From positions 1 through 5,239 of the forward strand of contig JALOAB010000164.1 in assembly GCA_023229045.1 (NCBI GenBank): a DNA stretch of 5,239 bases, written 5' to 3'. The notes below the pieces were generated by a model. It was not told the origin of the DNA. It saw nothing but the letters and a program-made list of their open reading frames with translations, and did no database searches. A program made the position numbers and the translations under genes. How positions within the stretch are numbered: position 1 is the stretch's first letter; every line of letters starts with the position of its first letter. The stretch is from Fidelibacterota bacterium (GTDB lineage: Bacteria > Fidelibacterota > UBA2242). This document shows, piece after piece, positions 1-5,239 of this stretch.

Positions 1-49
1 GTTTGATTATATGACATTTTTTTTAAGGAAACAACCGGAAACTAATCGC

Positions 50-73
50 GTGTCAATGCCGGAGCAATGACAC
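50..73. repeat. Isolated imperfect hairpin upstream of the modules
   Basis: GTGTCA (50-55) pairs with TGACAC (68-73). After an A-A mismatch, TGC (57-59) pairs with GCA (64-66) around a CGGA loop. No T-run follows on either strand, so an intrinsic terminator is not supported. It could be the remains of a factor-dependent end of an upstream gene, or another member of the hairpin cluster that follows. Confidence 0.4.
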
Positions 74-87
74 AAGCAGAAATGGCA

Positions 88-166
88 CTGGTATTAAGTC
101 ACTTCTGTCTATTAGCATAGAGTAACAAACACAATCCCGACCTTTAGTAGGTCAAGTTAATACCAG
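88..166. repeat. Inverted-repeat module A (closed stem with two inner hairpins)
   Basis: A perfect 10-base inverted repeat closes this module: CTGGTATTAA (88-97) against TTAATACCAG (157-166). Between the arms lie two smaller hairpins: TCTAT/ATAGA (108-112 and 117-121, loop TAGC) and GACCT/AGGTC (139-143 and 149-153, loop TTAGT). Folded, the module would be a three-way junction. It is not a tRNA: there is no seven-base acceptor stem, T-loop sequence or correct arm spacing. The pairing is visible in the sequence; whether it works as RNA, as a DNA cruciform, or is part of a dispersed repeat cannot be told. It is separated from the next module by only four bases. Confidence 0.55.
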
Positions 167-170
167 GCAG

Positions 171-292
171 CGGATTGCATTAACAGCGTTAATGTTCCGT
201 CGGAACTCCTTTGGAGCGTTTCCGAGCGCAGCGAGGAAAGTACCTATCCACAACCTGCCGGTTGTGTGCGCCAATGTTTTTGGCGCAATCCG
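171..292. repeat. Inverted-repeat module B (closed array of six hairpins)
   Basis: An 8-base inverted repeat, CGGATTGC (171-178) against GCAATCCG (285-292), encloses six consecutive hairpins: CATTAAC/GTTAATG (178-194), GTTCC/GGAAC (194-206), CTCC/GGAG (206-216), TTTCC/GGAAA (219-239), CACAACC/GGTTGTG (249-266) and GCGCCAA/TTGGCGC (268-286). Some neighbours share their boundary base (178, 194, 206), and the last hairpin overlaps the closing arm by two bases, so helices nearly abut. By hand count about two thirds of the bases lie in a stem. No T-run follows a stem on either strand, so these are not intrinsic terminators. The best guess is a hairpin-rich dispersed intergenic element, or less likely a structured 5' leader of thrA. 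Confidence 0.6.
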
Positions 293-425
293 AATCCCCC
301 TATTCGCCGATTTGAAATGTAAAATTTGAATTTTTAAATCTCCAACCTCCCCGCCTTGTCCGCTAATCCATAAAACTCGGGCAGAAAATAATTCGCGTTC
401 ATTCGTGGTTAAAACAAACCTCTCT
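293..425. repeat. Probable dispersed intergenic repeat segment, AT-rich
   Basis: No gene is supported here. On the minus strand the stretch reads as a long open frame, but its sequence looks like recurring intergenic filler rather than protein. It contains a 10-base imperfect tandem, ATTCGCGTTC then ATTCGTGGTT (391-410, 7 of 10 identical). It also contains an AT-rich core (309-340) bounded by GATTT and AAATC with repeated AAATTT/GAATTT words. The 391-410 phrase is of a kind I recall from many scattered intergenic copies in genomes of uncultured bacteria. The single copy here cannot prove that it is repeated. Confidence 0.4.
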
Positions 426-430
426 CTAGG

Positions 431-507
431 GCTTTGTATGTTCATGAAAAAATCGTATTTTCCGACATTAAAATTGATAAACTGATAATCAGATAGAAAG
501 TCATTCT
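431..507 (+). promoter_or_regulatory. AT-rich leader with possible thrA promoter elements
   Basis: The 77 bases before thrA are clearly AT-rich and are the natural place for the operon promoter. Two -10-like hexamers differ from TATAAT at one base: TAAAAT (469-474) and GATAAT (484-489). Neither has a convincing -35 box at 16-18 bases. A Bacteroidota-style reading, TTTG (433-436) then TATTTTCC (456-463, against TAnnTTTG) with 19 bases between, is possible but has two mismatches. No operator, T-box motif or terminator hairpin is seen. Confidence 0.2.
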
Positions 508-2973
508 ATGAAAATTTTAAAATTCGGCGGAACTTCGATCGGTAAGGCGGAAAATTTCAAACCCATTTTCCGGATCCTGACCAGCGAAATCCAAAACGGC
601 TCCGATGTCATCACGGTCTTTTCGGCGTTGAACGGAGTCACCGATCAGTTGAAGGAAATAAGCCGACTGGCCGCTAAAAAGGACATCGACTATAAAGCTG
701 TACTCAACGATTTACGCCAACGCCATATTAAGTTCGCTGAAAATCTAATATCGCCGGAAAAGCAGGAAACCGTTGTTGAAAATATCGAAACTATTTTAGC
801 CGAATTGGATGAAATCGCGCACGGCGTTTATCTCCTGAAAGAACTCTCCGGACAATCGTTCGATTTGATCCTGAGTTTTGGCGAACGATTGGCGTGCACG
901 ATCATTGCCGCTTATGGTGAATCTATCGGTCAGCCGACTTTTTACGTTGATGCCCGGCAATTTTTAATAACTGATAATTATTTTGGAGCGGCGCGAATTA
1001 TTCATGATCTTACCACCCCCAAAATACAAGCATTTTTTAAAGATTATACCGGGATACCGGTTGTAACCGGTTTTATTGCGGCTACTGAAGATGGAGTCAC
1101 GACCACTTTAGGGCACGGCGGCTCGGATCTGACGGCTTCCACGATCGGGGCGGCTTTGGATGCCGAGGAAATACAGATTTGGAAAGACGTCAATGGTTTT
1201 ATGTCGGCGGATCCGTCCAGGGTAAAAGAAGCTTTTTCCCTGCACGAACTCAGTTATGAAGAAGCCGCCGAACTCAGCCATTTTGGCGCAAAAGTGCTCT
1301 TTCCGCCGACTATCCAACCGGTCATCGATAAACAAATACCGGTAAGGATATTGAACACCTTCAATCCGGATTTTCCCGGCACTGTTGTCAAGCAAAATCC
1401 CGCGGGTAACGGTTACGTCAAGGGTATTACTTCAATTCGTAACATTGCGCTATTGACTATCGAGGGCAGTGGCATGGTCGGGGTTAGCGGCGTCGCATCG
1501 CGTCTGTTCGGCGCCCTGGCGCGCGTCAATGCCAATGTTATTCTGATTTCGCAAGCCTCGTCGGAACATTCGATCTGTGTCGCCATTTCACAGGAATCCA
1601 TCGCCAAGGCTAAAAAAGCGATCGAAGAAGAATTTGCAATGGAAATAGAATTACGCCTGGTCGATCAGGTTCTGGTTGAAGACAATCTGGCTATCATCGC
1701 CGCCGTCGGCGAACGCATGCGTAAAACCACCGGATTAGCCGGTCGCCTTTTTAGTGCGCTGGGTGAAAAAGCCATCAACGTCATCGCGATTGCGCAGGGT
1801 TCCTCGGAGTTGAATATCTCGATTGTGATCGACCAGAAAGACGAAATCCAGGCGCTTAATGCGATCCATGACGCATTCTTCGCAAAAAAGACCAAAATGA
1901 ATCTTTTCCTTTTTGGCGTCGGACAAATTGGCTCGGCGCTCATCGAACAGATTAAAACTAATTATGAAAATCTGCTGGAAAAGTACGCCCTGGACTTGAA
2001 AGTTGTCGGACTGGCAAATAGTCGCAAAATGCTGATTGACAGAGACGGCATCGATCTTAATGATTGGCGGCAACGCCTGAGCGATTGCACGGTAAAAAGT
2101 GATATGCCGGCGCTTCTGCACGAAATCAAGACATTGAACCTCGATAATAATGTCTTCATCGACTGTACTGCCAGTAAGGAAATCGTCAATCACTATGAAC
2201 ATCTTTTAGCCGGACGGACTTCGATCGTCACCGCCAATAAAATCGGCAACACCGGTCCATATGCCCAGTATCTGAAATTCCGCGAACTTGCCAAAAGTAA
2301 ACACGTCCACTTTCTGTACGAGACCAATGCCGGCGCGGCCCTGCCGATCATCAGCACTCTGCGCGACATGATCAACTCCGGCGACCGAATTCTCCGCATC
2401 GAGGCGATTCTTTCCGGCACAATTAGTTATATTCTCAATAACTTCGTATCACGTAAAAAATTCAGCGACGTCGTGCGTGAAGCTAAAGCCAAAGGTTTTA
2501 CCGAGCCCGACCCGCGCGACGATCTCAGTGGGCTCGACTTCGCCCGCAAAGTATTAATCCTGGCGCGCGAAATTGGCATTCAGGTTGAACTTTCCGACAT
2601 TCAGATTGAGCCGCTTTTACCCCAAAATTGCCTGACAGCTCCGTCGGTCGAGGCGTTTTTCGTAGAACTCGAAAAGTCCAACGAATATTTCGATAAATTA
2701 CTGAACCGGGCGCATTCAGAAGGCAAAGTATTACGCTATATTGCCATTTATGAAAATGAAAAGACGGCTCTGAAATTACAAAGCATCGATAAAAACCACC
2801 CATTCTACTCACTGAGTGGCAGTGATAATATCATCGCATTCACTACCACCCGTTACTCTGAGAATCCACTGGTTATTAAAGGCGCCGGAGCCGGAGCCGA
2901 AGTAACCGCCGCCGGAGTCATGGCGGATATTTTTAAAATCGCCAACGCTGTTATGAAAAGTAAGAGTTTCTGA
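508..2973 (+). CDS. thrA: Bifunctional aspartokinase / homoserine dehydrogenase (ThrA type)
   Basis: This cytosolic enzyme catalyses the first and third steps of the aspartate-to-threonine route: ATP-dependent phosphorylation of aspartate, and NAD(P)H-dependent reduction of aspartate semialdehyde to homoserine. It has 821 residues, against 820 in E. coli ThrA. The kinase domain (about 1-290) shows KFGGTS at 5-10, SFGERL at 123-128, LGHGGSD at 201-207 and WKDV at 225-228. Two ACT-type regulatory segments follow (about 313-385 and 392-459), with GMVGVSGVASRLF and ISQASSEHSI in the first and IAQGSSELNISI in the second. The dehydrogenase domain has the dinucleotide motif GVGQIG at 470-475, TANK at 575-578, and GFTEPDPRDDLSGLDFARK ending at K681; E666, D677 and K681 match the family's substrate/catalytic residues. 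The start is secure: the frame upstream has a stop at 478-480 and no alternative start codon. The ribosome site is weak (AGAAAG, 495-500). thrB and thrC directly downstream favour ThrA over MetL. Feedback by threonine is expected from the family, not shown. Confidence 0.97.
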   Translation: MKILKFGGTSIGKAENFKPIFRILTSEIQNGSDVITVFSALNGVTDQLKEISRLAAKKDIDYKAVLNDLRQRHIKFAENLISPEKQETVVENIETILAELDEIAHGVYLLKELSGQSFDLILSFGERLACTIIAAYGESIGQPTFYVDARQFLITDNYFGAARIIHDLTTPKIQAFFKDYTGIPVVTGFIAATEDGVTTTLGHGGSDLTASTIGAALDAEEIQIWKDVNGFMSADPSRVKEAFSLHELSYEEAAELSHFGAKVLFPPTIQPVIDKQIPVRILNTFNPDFPGTVVKQNPAGNGYVKGITSIRNIALLTIEGSGMVGVSGVASRLFGALARVNANVILISQASSEHSICVAISQESIAKAKKAIEEEFAMEIELRLVDQVLVEDNLAIIAAVGERMRKTTGLAGRLFSALGEKAINVIAIAQGSSELNISIVIDQKDEIQALNAIHDAFFAKKTKMNLFLFGVGQIGSALIEQIKTNYENLLEKYALDLKVVGLANSRKMLIDRDGIDLNDWRQRLSDCTVKSDMPALLHEIKTLNLDNNVFIDCTASKEIVNHYEHLLAGRTSIVTANKIGNTGPYAQYLKFRELAKSKHVHFLYETNAGAALPIISTLRDMINSGDRILRIEAILSGTISYILNNFVSRKKFSDVVREAKAKGFTEPDPRDDLSGLDFARKVLILAREIGIQVELSDIQIEPLLPQNCLTAPSVEAFFVELEKSNEYFDKLLNRAHSEGKVLRYIAIYENEKTALKLQSIDKNHPFYSLSGSDNIIAFTTTRYSENPLVIKGAGAGAEVTAAGVMADIFKIANAVMKSKSF

Positions 2974-2975
2974 TG
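2971..2975 (+). promoter_or_regulatory. TGATG stop-start overlap coupling thrA and thrB
   Basis: The thrA stop codon TGA (2971-2973) shares its last A with the thrB ATG (2973-2975). Overlaps of this kind commonly allow a terminating ribosome to restart on the next gene, which would tie ThrB output to ThrA output. The overlap is seen directly; the coupling is inferred. Confidence 0.75.
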
Positions 2976-3938
2976 AAGTCGGTCACCGTTTTCGCCCCCG
3001 CTACCGTAGCAAATGTCGCCTGCGGATTCGATATTTTCGGATTCGCCGTCCACGAACCGGGCGATGTCGCAAAAGTCACTCTCTGTGACAAGCCTGTTGT
3101 AGAAATTACCAGTATCACCGGCGATGGCGGCAAGTTGCCGAAATCCGCCGCGAAAAATACCGCCGGCTTCGCGGCTATTCGCTATCTTGAAACCATTCAA
3201 TCCGATCGCGGCGTCGCCATTGAACTGCATAAAAAAATGCCACTCAGCAGTGGCTTGGGTTCGAGTGCCGCCAGCGCTATTGCGGTGCTCGTCGCCATCA
3301 ATACTCTATTCGGAAATAGGCTGACCAAACATGAATTGCTTGGTATTGCCCTGCAAGCGGAGAAATTAGCCTGCGGATCAGCCCATGCTGATAATGTCGC
3401 TCCTGCGCTTTTTGGCGGCTTCGTGTTGATTCATCCATCCGATAGTGGTCTGACATTTAAGGAGAACGAACTGCCGGACATTGTGGATCTGCCGGTGCCG
3501 ACTGCTCTTCATTGTACGATTATCCATCCGCAAGTCGAAGTGCGCACCGCCGACGCCCGCAATGTCCTCTCGCCAAACGTCCCGCTGAAACATGCTGTCC
3601 GGCAGTGGGCAAATACCGCCGGATTGGTAGCCGGGCTATTCCGAAGCGATTTTGCACTCATCAGTCGCTCTTTGAATGATTATGTTATCGAACCTCAGCG
3701 GGCGCGATTGATACCTCATTTTTATAAAATGAAACAAGCCGCTATTGAAAGTGGCGCGCTCGGATGCAGTATTTCCGGTTCGGGACCGTCGGTTTTCGCG
3801 CTTTCGCAATCGGCGTTCGAAGCCCAGAAAATTGGCCAGGCTATGCAGATCGTCTTAAGCGATCACGGCATCGCCAACCAGGTTTATATTTCTAAAATTA
3901 ACACGGTCGGACCGCAGATTATCGCCCGGGAAGGATAA
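2973..3938 (+). CDS. thrB: Homoserine kinase (GHMP kinase family)
   Basis: ThrB transfers phosphate from ATP to homoserine, giving O-phosphohomoserine for ThrC; it is a cytosolic enzyme. The 321 residues fit the usual 300-320 of the family. The N-terminal substrate motif ATVANVACGFD lies at about 10-20. The GHMP phosphate-binding loop PLSSGLGSSAAS is at 90-101. The active-site segment with E130, H138, D140 and N141 (HADNVAP) follows. The C-terminal GHMP motif GCSISGSGPS is at 264-273. The first-motif wording resembles Bacteroidota-type enzymes more than the proteobacterial SANLGVGFD form; this is from memory, not a search. The ATG overlaps the thrA stop codon by one base (TGATG), and only a modest AAGAG-like site (about 2962-2966) lies ahead of it, so translation is probably coupled to thrA. 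No frameshift or missing key residue is seen. Confidence 0.96.
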   Translation: MKSVTVFAPATVANVACGFDIFGFAVHEPGDVAKVTLCDKPVVEITSITGDGGKLPKSAAKNTAGFAAIRYLETIQSDRGVAIELHKKMPLSSGLGSSAASAIAVLVAINTLFGNRLTKHELLGIALQAEKLACGSAHADNVAPALFGGFVLIHPSDSGLTFKENELPDIVDLPVPTALHCTIIHPQVEVRTADARNVLSPNVPLKHAVRQWANTAGLVAGLFRSDFALISRSLNDYVIEPQRARLIPHFYKMKQAAIESGALGCSISGSGPSVFALSQSAFEAQKIGQAMQIVLSDHGIANQVYISKINTVGPQIIAREG

Positions 3939-3945
3939 GGATTTG
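3931..3945 (+). promoter_or_regulatory. Ribosome binding site and TTG start of thrC
   Basis: AAGGA at 3931-3935, inside the last codons of thrB, stands seven bases before TTG at 3943. This is the best Shine-Dalgarno-like match at any of the three gene starts, and it decides the thrC start in favour of a non-ATG codon. A second AAGG at 3937-3940 is only two bases from the start and too close to act. The weak start codon with a good ribosome site, plus the four-base gap from the thrB stop, suggests translation partly by re-initiation from thrB. Confidence 0.7.
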
Positions 3946-5239
3946 CTATATTTCAGCACTCAAGACAGCTCCCATAGAGTTACCTTGCAAGAAGCCGTCC
4001 TGAAAGGCATGCCGCCGGTTGGTGGACTTTACCTGCCGGAGTCTCTGCCGGTTATGCCGGATAAATTCTTACGCAATTTACCGGAAATGACTTTTCAGGC
4101 GCTGTCTGTTGAAATAGCCAAGACTCTACTCGGCGACGATGTGCCGGCGGAAATCCTGCAAAATATCATCGTGGATGCTCTTGATTTCGATACACCGCTG
4201 ATCAACATTACTGAAAAAATTAAAGCGCTCGAACTTTACCATGGGCCGACCCTGGCTTTCAAGGACGTCGGGGCGCGCTTCATGTCGCGTCTGATGGCTT
4301 ATTTCAATCGCGGCAATGACCGCCATCTTAATATTTTAGTCGCGACTTCGGGTGATACCGGCAGTGCCGTCGCCAATGGTTTTTTCCGGGTGCCCGGCAT
4401 CAACGTCATTGTGCTTTATCCGGCTGGCAAGATCAGCCTGATCCAGGAGAAACAGATCGCGACTTTAAATGAAAATATAATGGCTCTGAAAGTCAACGGC
4501 ACTTTTGACGACTGCCAGCGCCTCGTGAAAGCCGCCTTAATCGATCCGGATATCCAAAAAACACTGACGGTCAGCTCGGCTAATTCGATCAATATTGCCC
4601 GCCTGATTCCGCAGACTTTCTACTATTTCAATGCCATCCGGCAAATCCCTGATTTCCTTCATAAAAAGATCGCGGTCTGCGTGCCCAGCGGCAATTTCGG
4701 CAACCTGACCGCCGGATTGATTGCGAAGAAAATGGGCCTGCCGGTCGCGCGCTTCGTTGCCGCCACCAATATCAATCACGTTGTCCCCGATTACCTGAAA
4801 AGCGGCGATTTCGAGCCGCGCGCTTCCATTCAAACCATTTCCAACGCCATGGACGTCGGCAATCCCAGCAACTTCGCCCGTATGCTGGCGCTCTACGATA
4901 ATTCGGTGGAAAAAATGCGCGGCGATCTGACCGGCTATTATTTTAGTGATGACGAAACCCGCGCCGCGATAGCCACAGTTTATCAGAGTTACGGATATAT
5001 TCTCGACCCGCATGGCGCGGTCGGCTACCTGGGAATTCAAAACTATCTCGCCCGTTACCCGGAAATCGAGACTGGTATTTTTCTGGAAACTGCCCACCCA
5101 GCCAAGTTCGGCGAAACTGTCGAGCCGGTCATCGGCCGACCGATAACTATTCCCGACCGCCTGGCAAAATTCCTGGAACGCCCAATTCTTTCCCGCACAA
5201 TTTCCAGCGCTTACAGCGAGTTCAAGGAACTGTTGCTGG
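3943..5239 (+). CDS. thrC: Threonine synthase, 3' end cut by the window
   Basis: ThrC is a pyridoxal-phosphate enzyme that converts O-phosphohomoserine to threonine and phosphate. The 432 codons visible contain HGPTLAFKDV with the PLP lysine at K107 (the same number as in E. coli ThrC), SGDTG at 136-140, SANSINIARL at about 211-221, VPSGNFGNLTAG beginning at 247, DPHGAVGY at 355-362 and TAHPAKF at 383-389. The start is TTG at 3943: it gives the family N-terminus (YFSTQD...VTLQEAVLKG...GGLYLPE) and has an AAGGA site (3931-3935) seven bases upstream. The first in-frame ATG, at 4009, would remove about 22 conserved residues. No stop codon is reached. The last residues (RPILSRTISSAYSEFKELLL) align with the C-terminus of the 428-residue E. 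coli protein, so only a few codons should be missing. The gap from thrB is four bases, indicating the same operon. Confidence 0.95.
   Translation, partial: MLYFSTQDSSHRVTLQEAVLKGMPPVGGLYLPESLPVMPDKFLRNLPEMTFQALSVEIAKTLLGDDVPAEILQNIIVDALDFDTPLINITEKIKALELYHGPTLAFKDVGARFMSRLMAYFNRGNDRHLNILVATSGDTGSAVANGFFRVPGINVIVLYPAGKISLIQEKQIATLNENIMALKVNGTFDDCQRLVKAALIDPDIQKTLTVSSANSINIARLIPQTFYYFNAIRQIPDFLHKKIAVCVPSGNFGNLTAGLIAKKMGLPVARFVAATNINHVVPDYLKSGDFEPRASIQTISNAMDVGNPSNFARMLALYDNSVEKMRGDLTGYYFSDDETRAAIATVYQSYGYILDPHGAVGYLGIQNYLARYPEIETGIFLETAHPAKFGETVEPVIGRPITIPDRLAKFLERPILSRTISSAYSEFKELLL

Noticed and set aside
17..24. Run of eight T as the tail of an intrinsic terminator
   Set aside because: Only 16 bases precede it in the window and they form no GC-rich stem.
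2..70. Possible C-terminus of an upstream + strand gene (open from base 2 to TGA at 68-70)
   Set aside because: Only 22 codons are visible, with no recognisable motif. An open stretch this short is expected by chance, and the TGA falls inside a hairpin. It cannot be supported from this window.
268..286. GCGCCAA/TTGGCGC hairpin as an intrinsic terminator or thr attenuator
   Set aside because: No T-run follows the stem on either strand, and it lies over 220 bases from thrA within a series of similar hairpins.
171..292. CRISPR array or integron attC site
   Set aside because: The hairpins differ from each other, so there is no repeated unit with spacers. The RYYYAAC/GTTRRRY attC core sites in correct spacing are not present.
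152..445. A 97-codon open frame on the minus strand upstream of thrA
   Set aside because: It runs straight through the hairpin arrays and the repeat-like segment, has no recognisable domain or ribosome site, and its translation looks like that of intergenic repeats.
1735..2202. A 155-codon minus-strand open frame, and similar minus-strand frames elsewhere in thrA and thrB
   Set aside because: They are antisense shadows of conserved coding sequence with no protein motif of their own.
4537..5097. A 186-codon minus-strand open frame
   Set aside because: It lies wholly inside thrC on the opposite strand. The + strand frame carries all the threonine synthase motifs, so this is a shadow.

Overview
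The window carries the three-gene threonine biosynthesis cluster thrA-thrB-thrC on the + strand, preceded by about 500 bases with no convincing gene. The organism is most likely a bacterium of the Bacteroidota or a related FCB-type lineage, quite possibly uncultured. This is inferred from the protein style: aspartokinase and homoserine dehydrogenase are fused, ThrB begins with the ATVANVACGFD pattern that I associate with Bacteroidota-type homoserine kinases, and the dehydrogenase has ANKI where the E. coli protein has NKKA. The non-coding leader also contains a phrase (391-410) of a kind I recall from dispersed intergenic repeats. I cannot name a genus.

Layout. Positions 1-507 are non-coding or unexplained. 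They hold an isolated hairpin (50-73), then a very dense run of inverted repeats in two closed modules (88-166 and 171-292), then an AT-rich stretch that looks like a dispersed intergenic repeat (293-425), then a short AT-rich promoter-like leader (431-507). thrA (508-2973) encodes a full-length fused aspartokinase/homoserine dehydrogenase. thrB (2973-3938) overlaps the thrA stop codon by one base. thrC (from 3943) follows four bases after thrB, starts with TTG, and runs off the window at 5239, probably only a few codons before its end.

Function. ThrA phosphorylates aspartate and later reduces aspartate semialdehyde to homoserine. The intervening enzyme, aspartate-semialdehyde dehydrogenase (Asd), is not in the window. 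ThrB phosphorylates homoserine, and ThrC converts O-phosphohomoserine to threonine. The tight junctions (TGATG overlap, 4-base gap) point to one mRNA with translational coupling. I see no threonine/isoleucine-rich leader peptide, no T-box motif and no terminator hairpin with a U-run before thrA. Feedback through the paired ACT domains of ThrA is therefore the only regulation the sequence supports.

The coding part is ordinary primary metabolism with all main catalytic motifs intact. The part worth a second look is the upstream hairpin array. No new multi-gene system is visible here.
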